From the NCBI RefSeq assembly GCF_014843845.1, contig NZ_JHQS01000122.1, positions 62,001 to 126,000 of the forward strand: a DNA stretch of 64,000 bases. Reading direction: 5' to 3'. The notes beneath the pieces are model-generated. The model was given only the letters and a program-made list of their open reading frames with translations. It searched no databases and was not told where the DNA came from. Origin of the DNA: Mesorhizobium amorphae. Its GTDB lineage: Bacteria; Pseudomonadota; Alphaproteobacteria; Rhizobiales; Rhizobiaceae. Within the stretch, counting starts at the first letter, position 1, and every line of letters starts with the position of its first letter. A program made the translations under genes and the position numbers. Positions 1-8,080 of this stretch are shown in pieces.

Positions 1-401
1 GGGTCGGCGACGTCACCGCCATGATCGCCACCGTGGCCTTCGCCGTGGTGCCGGCCATCCGCTACACCAATCACGGTATTCGCCAGGTGCCGCCGGCACT
101 GATCGAGGCGGCCAAGGTTTCCGGCTGCACCCCGCGCCAGACCTTCTTTCGAGTGCAACTGCCGCTGGCGCTGCCCGAGATCATGCTCGGCGTCAACCAG
201 ACCATATTGATGGCGCTGGCGATGATCATCATCTGCGCCATGGTCGGCACGCGCGATCTCGGCCAGGAGGTGTTCATCGCGCTGTCCAAGGCCGATTCCG
301 GCCGCGGTATCGTGGCCGGTCTCGCCATCGCCTTCATCGGCATCGTCGCCGACCGACTGTTCAGCGCCTGGACGGCGAAGGCACGGTCAAGGCTGGGATA
401 G
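1..401 (+). CDS. Betaine/choline-type ABC transporter permease, C-terminal part
   Basis: This gene enters from the left edge; the frame is open from base 3 and gives the last 132 residues. The protein is the inner-membrane permease of an OpuA/ProW-class importer for quaternary amines. It shows hydrophobic spans and the EAA coupling loop (EAAKVSGCTPRQTFFRVQLP) that docks onto the ATPase, followed by a GTRDLGQEVF segment typical of ProW/ChoW permeases. It ends 17 bp from the convergent tmm gene. In marine Roseobacter the TmoXWV importer for trimethylamine N-oxide lies with tmm and tdm, so a TMAO or choline substrate is a reasonable inference. The binding protein and ATPase would be left of the window. 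Confidence 0.8.
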   Translation, partial: VGDVTAMIATVAFAVVPAIRYTNHGIRQVPPALIEAAKVSGCTPRQTFFRVQLPLALPEIMLGVNQTILMALAMIIICAMVGTRDLGQEVFIALSKADSGRGIVAGLAIAFIGIVADRLFSAWTAKARSRLG

Positions 402-418
402 GCCCCTGGGCGCGACGG

Positions 419-1777
419 TTATTCCGCCGCCACGCCCTTCACCTCGAGATAGCTCTCCATCGAATCGTCCAGTACCTGCAGCCAGGGCGTATGGTGCAGC
501 GGCGCCATCGTGCCGGTCATCAGCGAGCGGTAGGCGTGGTCGCGGAAGCTCATAATGTCTTCCATCTTGTGGTGCTCCCACTCCATGAAGGTGTGGTTGA
601 CCGCCTCGACGTCGAAGCCCGGATAGTCGGTCTGGTCCATCAATTCCTTGGTGTAGTCGCCCTGGAACCAAATCATCTGCTCGGCGTCTTCGAGCGTTTC
701 CTCGCGAGCGCGCCATTTCGCGCCGTGCGCCGCCATCGCCTCGGCGGACGGCAATTTGATACGGCCCATGATGACGTCGCGCGCGAACCAGGCCTGCGCG
801 TCGAACATGTTGAAGGTGTAGAACTGGTCCTGCATGCCGATATAGGAGAGCTTCGGGTTCTTCTCCCAGACGACACCCTCATAGATACCGTCCGGCCACA
901 TGCGGTTGGCGGTCTTGAGTTTCAGATCGTCCGTGAGGAACGGGAAGGAATGCAGATAGCCGGTGCACAGGATGATGGCGTCGACATCCTTGGTGGTGCC
1001 GTCCTTGAAGTGGGCCGTCTTGCCGACGACCTTCTGCAGCAGCGGCACCTCCTTCCAGTTCTCCGGCCATTTGAAGCCCATCGGCTTGGAGCGGTAGCTG
1101 GAGGTGATCGATTTGGCGCCGTATTTGTAGCACTGCGAGCCGATATCCTCAGCCGAGTACGAACGGCCGATGATCAATATGTCCTTGCCCTTGAACTCCA
1201 TGGCGTCGCGGAAATCGTGGCTGTGCAGGATGCGGCCGTTGAACGTCGAAAAGCCTTCGAAATAGGGAACGTTCGGAACGGAGAAGTGCCCTGAGGCGAC
1301 GACGACATTGTCGAACTCTTCCGAGTAGGTGACGTCGTTGGTGCGGTCATGCGCGGTGACGGTGAATTTTTTGGTTTCGTCCGAGAAGGTCACCATGCGC
1401 ACCGGGCTGTTGAAGCGCACCCATTGGCGCAGGCCTGACTTCTCGACGCGGCCCTTGATGTAGTCCCACAAAACGGCGCGCGGCGGGTAGGAGCCGATCG
1501 GCCGGCCGAAATGCTCCTCGAACGTGTAGTCGGCGAATTCGAGGCATTCCTTCGGCCCATTCGACCAGAGGTAACGGTACATCGAGCCATGCACCGGATC
1601 GCCATGCTCGTCGAGGCCGGTACGCCAGGTGTAGTTCCACAGGCCGCCCCAGTCGGACTGTTTTTCGAAACAGACGACTTCGGGGATCTCGGCGCCCTTG
1701 TCGGCGGCCGACTTGAAGGCCCTGAGCTGCGCCAGGCCGGACGGCCCGGCTCCGATGACGGCAACGCGACTTTTCAT
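419..1777 (-). CDS. tmm: Trimethylamine monooxygenase (flavin-containing monooxygenase)
   Basis: Tmm oxidises trimethylamine to trimethylamine N-oxide with NADPH and O2 in the cytoplasm. The 452-residue product begins with an FAD-binding GAGPSG loop. It has the FMO signature region (FNGRILHSHDF), a second Rossmann loop around GRSYSAEDIG for NADPH, and the ILCTGY segment near residue 285. The length and sequence closely match bacterial FMOs of the Methylophaga/Methylocella/Ruegeria Tmm group rather than Baeyer-Villiger enzymes. I chose the ATG at 1777 because a GGGAGGT ribosome-binding site lies just upstream and the protein then starts directly at the Rossmann strand (MKSRVAVIGAG). It is divergent from the XRE-cupin regulator. 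The first product feeds Tdm, encoded at 17125-19494. Confidence 0.93.
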   Translation of the reverse strand: MKSRVAVIGAGPSGLAQLRAFKSAADKGAEIPEVVCFEKQSDWGGLWNYTWRTGLDEHGDPVHGSMYRYLWSNGPKECLEFADYTFEEHFGRPIGSYPPRAVLWDYIKGRVEKSGLRQWVRFNSPVRMVTFSDETKKFTVTAHDRTNDVTYSEEFDNVVVASGHFSVPNVPYFEGFSTFNGRILHSHDFRDAMEFKGKDILIIGRSYSAEDIGSQCYKYGAKSITSSYRSKPMGFKWPENWKEVPLLQKVVGKTAHFKDGTTKDVDAIILCTGYLHSFPFLTDDLKLKTANRMWPDGIYEGVVWEKNPKLSYIGMQDQFYTFNMFDAQAWFARDVIMGRIKLPSAEAMAAHGAKWRAREETLEDAEQMIWFQGDYTKELMDQTDYPGFDVEAVNHTFMEWEHHKMEDIMSFRDHAYRSLMTGTMAPLHHTPWLQVLDDSMESYLEVKGVAAE

Positions 1778-2096
1778 GGCGGACCTCCCGTTCCTGATTT
1801 CGACTTTTGTCTGACGCAATTCCGGACAGAAAACCGTTTCACACTTTTCCTGGAATTGCTCTTACGAAACAAATTTCACTCACAGGACAGTAATTGGCCC
1901 TTCGGTGCTGTCAACAGGCCTTGTGTGGAAAGCGCGTTCCGCACAGGCAACTTCCGGTGAAAGGCTATCGGTTGAGCGGCAGGCCGGCAACGCACAATTC
2001 GGCCGTGGATGGCTTGCCGTGGTGGTTGCTCTTCTATATCGGCAGCGAATATGTTCACCTTGAGTGAAATAAATCCGCGAAGCGCGAGGCGGCAAC
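1778..2096. promoter_or_regulatory. Divergent promoter region of tmm and the XRE-cupin regulator
   Basis: There is no gene in these 319 bases. The stretch is AT-richer than its neighbours and must hold the promoters of both flanking genes. It contains a motif box at 1870-1889 that recurs ahead of dmmD and tdm. It also contains related partial copies, a TTTCACAC at about 1837 and a CACAGGCAA at about 1945. I cannot assign -35/-10 boxes with confidence. Confidence 0.55.
1870..1889 (+). promoter_or_regulatory. Shared methylamine-cluster motif, copy 1
   Basis: The sequence reads CAAATTTCACTCACAGGACA. It aligns without gaps to the boxes at 6931-6950 and 17021-17040 with the common core AATTTCAnnnnCAGG. 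It lies about 95 bp upstream of the tmm start. The obvious candidate binder is the XRE-cupin protein encoded next door, but that is inference. Confidence 0.45.
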
Positions 2097-2807
2097 ATGG
2101 CGAAGAAGAGTTCCGATCCCAAGCCTCGTGTCGCGGCGGCCAAGCCGCTGCCGAAGGCAGGCGACGGACGGGCTATCCGCACGCCGCTGACCCAGAACCC
2201 GCACGCCATTCGCGACACGCGCGAAAAGGTGCTGGAAGTGGCAATCGGCCGCGAGGTGCGGGCGTTCCGCAAGAAACTCGGCATCACTGTCGCCGATCTG
2301 GCGGTCGCCACCGACATTTCGCTGGGCATGCTGTCGAAGATCGAGAACGGCATCACCTCGCCGTCGCTGACGACGCTGCAGGCGCTGTCCAGGGCGCTCG
2401 GCGTTCCCGTCACCGCGTTCTTCCGCCGCTTCGAGGAGGAGCGCAGCGCCGTCTTCGTCAAGGCCGGCGAAGGGCTCGATGTCGAGCGCCGCGGCACGCG
2501 CGCCGGCCACCAGTACAATCTGCTGGGACATATCGGCTCCAACACCAGCGGCGTCGTCGTCGAACCCTATCTGATCACGCTGACCGAGGATTCGGACGTG
2601 TTCCCGACCTTCCAGCATGAAGGCATGGAGTTCCTCTACATGCTGGAGGGCGAGGTCGTTTACCGGCATGGCAGCAACCTCTACCCGATGAAGCCGGGCG
2701 ACAGCCTGTTCTTCGACGCGGACGCGCCGCATGGACCGGAAAAGTTGACACGGCTGCCGATGCGCTATCTCTCGATCATCTGCTATCCGCAGAGCAGCGC
2801 GGGTTGA
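2097..2807 (+). CDS. XRE-family regulator with C-terminal cupin domain
   Basis: This 236-residue DNA-binding regulator has a helix-turn-helix of the XRE/Cro type at about residues 48-105 (DISLGMLSKIENG is the recognition helix region) and a cupin sensor domain at about residues 150-225 (HEGMEFLYMLEGE). Members of this family control amine, amino-acid and polyamine genes and usually sense a small ligand in the cupin barrel. The N-terminal 40 residues are basic and proline-rich, longer than in most relatives. It is divergent from tmm and convergent with the dmm operon. This makes it the best candidate for the local regulator of TMA use. The ligand is not known; TMA or TMAO are natural guesses. 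Confidence 0.88.
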   Translation: MAKKSSDPKPRVAAAKPLPKAGDGRAIRTPLTQNPHAIRDTREKVLEVAIGREVRAFRKKLGITVADLAVATDISLGMLSKIENGITSPSLTTLQALSRALGVPVTAFFRRFEEERSAVFVKAGEGLDVERRGTRAGHQYNLLGHIGSNTSGVVVEPYLITLTEDSDVFPTFQHEGMEFLYMLEGEVVYRHGSNLYPMKPGDSLFFDADAPHGPEKLTRLPMRYLSIICYPQSSAG

Positions 2808-2812
2808 GTTGG

Positions 2813-3002
2813 CCAATCTCCCCCCTTGTGGGGGAGATGTCCGGCAGGACAGAGGGGGGCGCTGTCCCGCCGACCTATCAATCGATAGTAGCTGCAATCT
2901 CATGGTTATTGGTGGTTGTTCGCTGCAGGTAGGCAAGGCTTGCGTTCCTTCGCGCCCCCCTCTGCCCTGCCGGGCATCTCCCCCACGAGGGGGGAGATCG
3001 GC
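2813..3002. repeat. Paired inverted hairpin repeat (type A), copy 1
   Basis: Two arms of about 50 bp (2813-2864 and 2952-3002) are inverted copies of each other, and each arm itself folds into a hairpin (CTCCCCC-TTGT-GGGGGAG). They bracket about 85 bp of unique DNA. The element sits between the convergent ends of the regulator gene and dmmC. Similar paired hairpins occur at 16741-16930 and 19551-19740. This resembles the abundant non-coding intergenic repeats of Mesorhizobium genomes and could also act as a transcription barrier. Confidence 0.75.
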
Positions 3003-3026
3003 TGTGTTACTGCAGATGCGGCTTCT

Positions 3027-4076
3027 TCAGAAAACTGAATCAGGCCCAAACCCTGGGCTCGTCGGGCTGCCATCATCCAGCTTCAACAGCCATTCAACCA
3101 GCGTCGGTCGATAGCGCGTCAGGCCCTTGTAGGTGGCGAGCTCCTCCGGCAGGTCGCGGATAACGCGGTGCAGGCGCCGTGCCCATTTCGGCTGCGTCAC
3201 CAGCTCGTCCATCTTGATCAGATAGCAGCGGATCGGGAAGACGATGCCGTTCGAACGCGGCAGCCGCCAGAAGCTCTGCAGCTCGACGCGCAGATGCACC
3301 TTGTCGCCGACATTCTCGGGCGTCACCGTGGTCCGGTCCGGACCCCATTTGTGATAATTCTCGGGGCTGGTGTCGAGACGCGGATTGATGGTCATCGTCC
3401 AGTTGAGGCGCCTGGCCGGCTTGCCCTGCTGGATGTTGGTGAGGAATTTCAGCGCCCGGATGAAAATCCCCTTCTCATGCGCCAGCGGCACCGGCGCGTG
3501 CCATTCGAAGAAATTCATGCCGATGTCGAAATCGAGCGACCAGTCGGCCTGGGTGGTGACCATGCCGGCATCCATCCACAGATTGCCGTCGCGCTGGTCG
3601 AGGATGCAGAAATCGCCCTGGCTCTGGCGGGTGATGTATTCCATCGGCCCGTAGGGCAGCGTCGAGGTGTCGCCGAAGGTGAAGGTGTCGTCGATGCCGA
3701 GCGGCCGGTTGATCCAGCGCCAGCGGTCGCCGTCGCGCGTCAGCGTGAAATGCTCGGGATAGCCGAGCGCCTGCTGCTCCATCAGAAGTTCGAGCAGATC
3801 CCAGCCGGCCAGCGTCATGTGCGGCAGCGACTGGCAGCGCAGCGGGTCCTCGGCCAGCACCAAAGCACGGTCCTGCATCTCGGCGACATAGTGCTCGTCG
3901 ACGTCGATCAGGTTTTCGAGCACGCTGCCCTTCGGGCCGACGACATGCGGCTCGATGTTGACCGCATACATGTAGCTGTCTTCGTGGAACGGGAACGGAA
4001 ACCGCCTGATGTGCTCCGGGCTGTTCCTGAAGGTGAAGTCGTCGCGGAACGTTTCCTTGCGAAAGGTGATGCCCAA
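3027..4076 (-). CDS. dmmC: Dimethylamine monooxygenase, heme (DUF3445/HODM alpha-like) subunit
   Basis: This 349-residue protein belongs to the DUF3445 family, the heme-dependent oxidative N-demethylase alpha subunit, in which a PAS-like fold carries a catalytic heme. With its partners it oxidises dimethylamine to monomethylamine and formaldehyde. Family-typical segments include YMYAVNIEPHVVGPKGSVLE, and RQSQGDFCILDQRDGNLW in the middle. The start is a TTG: AGGAGG lies 5 bases upstream, overlaps the dmmB stop codon, and no in-frame ATG fits. It is the last gene of the dmmDABC operon. Naming of the four Dmm subunits varies between authors; the letter here follows gene order. Confidence 0.85.
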   Translation of the reverse strand: MGITFRKETFRDDFTFRNSPEHIRRFPFPFHEDSYMYAVNIEPHVVGPKGSVLENLIDVDEHYVAEMQDRALVLAEDPLRCQSLPHMTLAGWDLLELLMEQQALGYPEHFTLTRDGDRWRWINRPLGIDDTFTFGDTSTLPYGPMEYITRQSQGDFCILDQRDGNLWMDAGMVTTQADWSLDFDIGMNFFEWHAPVPLAHEKGIFIRALKFLTNIQQGKPARRLNWTMTINPRLDTSPENYHKWGPDRTTVTPENVGDKVHLRVELQSFWRLPRSNGIVFPIRCYLIKMDELVTQPKWARRLHRVIRDLPEELATYKGLTRYRPTLVEWLLKLDDGSPTSPGFGPDSVF

Positions 4077-4085
4077 GCTCGCCTC

Positions 4086-5051
4086 CTATCTTTCCAAGAC
4101 CAGCGATTTGCCCTCGAAGCGCGACACGCAGGGCATGATCTTGCAGGCGGAGCGGTGGTCTTCCTCGCTCAGCCAGTGGTCGTTGTGGATGAACTTGCCG
4201 TCATGGGAGACGACATTGGTCTCGCACTGGCCGCAGACGCCGCCGCGGCAGAGATAGGGTGGATCGACGCCGGCCGCCTCGATCGCCTCCAGGAGGCTCT
4301 GCTGCGAGCCGACGCGGATCGTCTTGCCGGTGACGGCCAGCGTCACGTCGAACGGGGCGCCGGGCTGGGGGGCCGCGAAATGCTCGAAATGCACCGTTTC
4401 CGCCGGCCAGCCAAGTGCGGCCGCGCGGTCGCGCACCCAGTTGATCATGCCGGCCGGGCCGCAGACATAGAGATGCGTGCCGAGCGGCTGCGAGGACAAG
4501 AGCCGGTCGAGTTCGATCCGCTCGTCAAGGTCGTCGTGGTAGAGCCGGACCCTGCGGTCGTAGCGCTGCTGCAGCAGATCGGCATAGGTGCCGAGCGAGG
4601 CGGTGCGGGAGGTGTAGTGCAACTCGAAATTGCCGCCCGAGCCCGCAAGCTGCGAGGTCTGCGCCATGAACGGCGTGATGCCGATGCCGCCGGCCAGCAT
4701 CAGATGTTTCCTGGCGCGCAGGTCGAGCGAGAACAGATTGACCGGATAGCTGATCACCATCTCCAGGCCGGGCTTGACGCTCCGGTGCATGAACAGCGAG
4801 CCGCCGCGGCCGACATCGTCGCGACGCACCGAGATCGTGTATTCGCGGGTGTCGAGCGGCGAGCCCATCAGCGAATAGGGATTGAGCCTGGTGCGCTCGC
4901 CATCGCGCATCTCGACCACGACATGGGCGCCGCCGGAAAAGGTCGGCAGCAGCTCGCGGTCGCGCCGGCGGAAATGGAAGCGGGTGACGAGGTCGTTGAC
5001 CGGGACGACGTCGCTGACGACGACATCGAGTTTTGTTGTTCCTGTGCTCAT
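4086..5051 (-). CDS. dmmB: Dimethylamine monooxygenase reductase subunit (ferredoxin reductase type)
   Basis: This 321-residue electron-transfer protein has the layout of phthalate-dioxygenase-type reductases. An N-terminal flavin-binding barrel (about residues 1-100, with RLNPYSLMG) comes first, then an NAD(P)H-binding domain (AGGIGITPFMAQ, YVCGPAGM), then a C-terminal plant-type 2Fe-2S ferredoxin. The ferredoxin cysteines are visible as CRGGVCGQCETNV and a later ACKIMPCVS. It passes electrons from NAD(P)H to the heme subunit encoded by the next gene. The ATG at 5051 overlaps the dmmA stop codon in an ATGA, which implies translational coupling. A longer reading frame upstream of this start only covers the end of dmmA. 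Confidence 0.88.
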   Translation of the reverse strand: MSTGTTKLDVVVSDVVPVNDLVTRFHFRRRDRELLPTFSGGAHVVVEMRDGERTRLNPYSLMGSPLDTREYTISVRRDDVGRGGSLFMHRSVKPGLEMVISYPVNLFSLDLRARKHLMLAGGIGITPFMAQTSQLAGSGGNFELHYTSRTASLGTYADLLQQRYDRRVRLYHDDLDERIELDRLLSSQPLGTHLYVCGPAGMINWVRDRAAALGWPAETVHFEHFAAPQPGAPFDVTLAVTGKTIRVGSQQSLLEAIEAAGVDPPYLCRGGVCGQCETNVVSHDGKFIHNDHWLSEEDHRSACKIMPCVSRFEGKSLVLER

Positions 5052-5644
5052 CGAAAAATCTCCTCCATCGGAGGAATCTCGCTGCGGTCCTCGGCGTTGA
5101 TGCAAACGCCCTGAAAGGCGGCGAGGCGCCTGGAATAGTGGTCGCGCACCAGAAGCAGAAGGCCGCAATGCGCACAGGTCGCCGGCTGCGTCGTCACATT
5201 CTCGGTGATGCCCTTGCAGTGCACGCACTGCATGCGGCGCGCCAAGGAACCACGATGCTCGGTCTGCATCGAGGTGTGGTCGATGCCGGCTTCGAGCGCC
5301 ACCTGCATGGCCTGGCCGATCAGGCCTTCGGTGCCGGAGAGATAGAGGCGCAGGCCCATATGCGCATTGGTCAGCGTCTGCTTGAGCCTCGGCAGCAGGC
5401 TGGCGAAGGATGGGGCCAGATGGAATTGCGCCGGCTTCAGCGCTTCGAGGCTGCCGACATGTTTGCCATCAGGGCCGGGAATGAAGACTATTTCCGCTCC
5501 GTCGAAAAAGCCGGCCGGAGCGTTCTTGGCCATCCCAATTATCGCGAGCGCGCCTTCCGCATCCGCCACGAAAAGATGATGCTTGCCGGCCTGTGGAGAC
5601 AGGGTTCCGTAAACCGGCCGGCTGATGATGCTTTTGGCTGCCAT
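5048..5644 (-). CDS. dmmA: Dimethylamine monooxygenase small subunit DmmA
   Basis: This 198-residue subunit is specific to the dimethylamine monooxygenase complex. The N-terminal two thirds are an alpha/beta region without a motif I can name. The C-terminal part carries CVHC and CAHC pairs spaced about 15 residues apart (MQCVHCKGITENV, TCAHCGLLLL), a likely zinc or iron-sulfur knuckle. I chose the ATG at 5644, which gives MAAKSIISRPVYGTL. The open frame runs further upstream but only through dmmD in another frame. It is 40 bp after dmmD and overlaps dmmB by 4 bp. Its exact role in the complex is uncertain; it may bridge the reductase and heme subunits. Confidence 0.82.
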   Translation of the reverse strand: MAAKSIISRPVYGTLSPQAGKHHLFVADAEGALAIIGMAKNAPAGFFDGAEIVFIPGPDGKHVGSLEALKPAQFHLAPSFASLLPRLKQTLTNAHMGLRLYLSGTEGLIGQAMQVALEAGIDHTSMQTEHRGSLARRMQCVHCKGITENVTTQPATCAHCGLLLLVRDHYSRRLAAFQGVCINAEDRSEIPPMEEIFR

Positions 5645-5684
5645 TCTGTCTTTGTGCCTCGAGCCCCTCGCTGTTGATCGTGCC

Positions 5685-6818
5685 TCAGCCTTTGGCGGTG
5701 CGCTTGGTCTTCTTGGGATCGTCGAACGGCAGCGGCTGCGCTGTGGCCTTGATCGAGCCGCTCTTGTTGCGGATCTCAAGCTTGGTGTCCTTGACGGCGC
5801 AGTCGACGTCGAGCCGGGCAATGCCCATCGATTTCTCGACCAGCGGAGAATACATGGCGCAGGTCACCACGCCAACCTTCTTGCCGCCACGGTAGACCGG
5901 TGCGCCCTCGTCGGCCGGCTCCTTGCCGTCGAGCAGCACGCCGTAGATCTTGAAGCGCTCCTTGCCCTTCAGGCGGTAGTGCTCCTCGCCGCCGCGGAAG
6001 CCGGTCTTGCCGGGGCTGACGGTGAAGTCGAGGCCGAGTTCCCACAGCGTATCGCCGGGGCCTTCATTGTCGAACGGATACTTTTGGGAATTATCGTAGG
6101 GGTAGAAGAGCAAATAACTTTCGACGCGCAGCATGTCGAGCGTGGTGAAACGGCAGGGAATGATGCCGGCGCTCTTGCCCTCATCGAGGATCCTGTCCCA
6201 GATCGTGCCGGCATCCTGGCCGCGGCAGAAGATCTCGTAGCCGCGCTCGCCGGTGTAGCCGGTGCGCGAGATCATCACCGGAAGACCGAACAGCTGCGTC
6301 TGCATGTGGTGGAAATAGTTGAGGTCGCGAATGCCCGGCACGTGCTTGGCCAGATAGTCGACGGCGGTCGGGCCTTGCAGCGAGAGGTCGTGCAGATTGT
6401 CGTCGAAGCGCAGCGACACGTCGCGCCCAACCGAGGCACGCTGCAACTCCTCATGGCCGGTGCCAGAGCCGTGCACGACCATCCAGCTATTGGGGCTGAT
6501 GCGGTAGATGATGCAGTCGTCGGTGAATTTTCCCGCCTCGTTCAGCATGCAGGCATAGGCCGACTTGCCGGGATAGATCTTTTCGACGTCGCGCGTGGTG
6601 GCGAGGTCGATCAGATGCGCGGCGTGCGGCCCGGTGATGTGGACCTTTTTCAGGCCGGAGACATCCATCAGCCCGGCCTTGGTGCGAATGGCGACGTATT
6701 CCTCGTCGGCGTCCTTGTCGTAGGTCCAGGCGGTGCCCATGCCGCTCCAGTCCTCGAGCTTCGAGCCGAGCGCGCGATGGCGATCAGCCAAGGTCGAAAA
6801 TCTCCAGGATGCCGTCAT
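5685..6818 (-). CDS. dmmD: Dimethylamine monooxygenase folate-binding subunit (GcvT family)
   Basis: This 377-residue protein is of the aminomethyltransferase/GcvT fold. Segments typical of the tetrahydrofolate-binding barrel are visible (RTGYTGERGYEIFC, LDMLRVESYLLFY, CAMYSPLVEKSMG). In the heme-dependent N-demethylase complex this kind of subunit binds tetrahydrofolate and captures the released formaldehyde as methylene-THF. It is the first gene of the minus-strand dmmDABC operon. An ATG at 6818 has GGAGGA 8 bases upstream. Three separate GcvT-type modules occur within 20 kb here: this one, the C-terminus of MgdC and the C-terminus of Tdm. A stand-alone glycine-cleavage T protein is unlikely because no gcvH or gcvP is present. 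Confidence 0.85.
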   Translation of the reverse strand: MTASWRFSTLADRHRALGSKLEDWSGMGTAWTYDKDADEEYVAIRTKAGLMDVSGLKKVHITGPHAAHLIDLATTRDVEKIYPGKSAYACMLNEAGKFTDDCIIYRISPNSWMVVHGSGTGHEELQRASVGRDVSLRFDDNLHDLSLQGPTAVDYLAKHVPGIRDLNYFHHMQTQLFGLPVMISRTGYTGERGYEIFCRGQDAGTIWDRILDEGKSAGIIPCRFTTLDMLRVESYLLFYPYDNSQKYPFDNEGPGDTLWELGLDFTVSPGKTGFRGGEEHYRLKGKERFKIYGVLLDGKEPADEGAPVYRGGKKVGVVTCAMYSPLVEKSMGIARLDVDCAVKDTKLEIRNKSGSIKATAQPLPFDDPKKTKRTAKG

Positions 6819-7179
6819 CCGCTCGTCCTCCGTTCAAAAGTCATTGATGTTCCCTGCTCCGTGCGCGGTGGCCGGAGCTTTGGCCGAATATTGATCGCAA
6901 ACACCCGAGCCCTGCAATACCCGCAAGCAAATAATTTCATTGTCAGGCAAAATTCGGAGCACCAAACTAGCGGTTAACCAACCGTAAAACCGTCTTGATG
7001 CCTATAAGATGGCGCGCATCCGCCATGCCCAATGGCTTCACAGTGCCCGCCGCGACGGCCATGATGCGCAGAGCGGCATTGAGCCGCATACGTAACTAGA
7101 GGAAAATTTTTTTCATATGATTGAATTTCGACAACGCATTCGGTACATCATCTTCTAGCTGCAAACGTCGGAGGCTGAC
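6819..7179. promoter_or_regulatory. Divergent promoter region of dmmD and mgsA
   Basis: These 361 bases hold no convincing gene. The region is AT-rich close to mgsA (a run of T near 7108) and must carry the promoters of the dmmDABC and mgsABC operons. A copy of the shared 20-bp motif lies at 6931-6950. I see no clear hairpin or riboswitch here. Confidence 0.55.
6931..6950 (+). promoter_or_regulatory. Shared methylamine-cluster motif, copy 2
   Basis: ATAATTTCATTGTCAGGCAA matches the copy ahead of tdm (17021-17040) at 16 of 20 positions; the four differences are all in the central spacer. It is 113 bp from the dmmD start and 230 bp from the mgsA start. It is a candidate operator for a shared regulator. 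Confidence 0.5.
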
Positions 7180-8076
7180 ATGTGCGGAATCGTCGGACTT
7201 TTCCTTAAGGACAAGGCGCTGGAGCCGAAGCTCGGCGCGATGCTGTCGGAGATGCTGATCTCGCTCAGCGACCGCGGTCCCGACAGCGCCGGTATCGCCA
7301 TCTATGGCGCGCCGTCCGGCAACGAGGCCAAGATCACCATCCAGTCGGCCAAGCCCGAGCGCGATTTCCGCGGCCTCGACGCCGAAGTCGCCAAGGCCAT
7401 CGGCGCGCCGATAAGCATCGCGGTGAAATCGACGCACGCCGTCATCAGGACCACGCCGGCCAAAATCGACGAGGCGCGCGAGACCATCCAGGCGCTGCGC
7501 CCCGACATCCGCATCATGGGCGCCGGCGACGTGGTCGAGATCTACAAGGAAGTCGGCCTGCCGGAAGCCGTCGTCGACCGTTTCGACGTGCGCTCGATGA
7601 CCGGCACGCATGGCATCGGCCATACCCGTATGGCGACGGAATCGGCGGTGACGACGATGGGCGCGCATCCGTTCTCGACCGGCGCCGACCAGTGCCTGGT
7701 GCACAACGGCTCGCTGTCCAACCACAACAATGTCCGCCGCGAACTGATCCGCGACGGCATGAAGTTCGAGACCGAGAACGATACCGAGGTGGCAGCCGCC
7801 TATCTCTCCTCCAAGATGGCGCATGGCAGAAATCTGGGCGAGGCGCTGGAAGGCACGCTCTCCGACCTCGACGGCTTCTTCACCTTCGTCGTCGGCACCA
7901 AGAACGGTTTTGGCGTGGTGCGCGACCCGATCGCCTGCAAGCCGGCCGTGATGGCCGAGACCGACCAGTATGTCGCCTTCGGCTCCGAATATCGTGCACT
8001 CACCAAACTGCCCGGCATAGACAATGCAAGGGTCTGGGAACCGGAGCCCGCAACCGTCTATTTCTGGGAGCATTGA
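7180..8076 (+). CDS. mgsA: N-methylglutamate synthase subunit A (class II glutamine amidotransferase-like)
   Basis: This 298-residue protein has the Ntn-hydrolase glutaminase fold of glutamate synthase and PurF. Cys2 (MCGIVGLF) is the nucleophile exposed after removal of Met1, and later blocks GIGHTRMAT and VHNGSLSNH line the active site. In N-methylglutamate synthase it is one of three subunits. Together they turn gamma-glutamylmethylamide plus glutamate, or methylamine plus glutamate, into N-methylglutamate. GGAGG precedes the ATG by 7 bases. It is the first gene of an operon with mgsB, mgsC and probably gmaS and mgdABCD, with only 4 bases to mgsB. Confidence 0.9.
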   Translation: MCGIVGLFLKDKALEPKLGAMLSEMLISLSDRGPDSAGIAIYGAPSGNEAKITIQSAKPERDFRGLDAEVAKAIGAPISIAVKSTHAVIRTTPAKIDEARETIQALRPDIRIMGAGDVVEIYKEVGLPEAVVDRFDVRSMTGTHGIGHTRMATESAVTTMGAHPFSTGADQCLVHNGSLSNHNNVRRELIRDGMKFETENDTEVAAAYLSSKMAHGRNLGEALEGTLSDLDGFFTFVVGTKNGFGVVRDPIACKPAVMAETDQYVAFGSEYRALTKLPGIDNARVWEPEPATVYFWEH

Positions 8077-8080
8077 GCTG

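Noticed and set aside
2813..3002. A CRISPR array or insertion sequence from the repeats
   Set aside because: There are only two inverted arms per element, with no regularly spaced direct repeats, no cas genes and no transposase gene.
3168..5114. A 648-codon plus-strand open frame opposite dmmC and dmmB
   Set aside because: It lies antisense to two well-supported genes, spans their boundary, and its translation is low-complexity (R, A, H, V, D). This is a typical shadow frame in GC-rich DNA.
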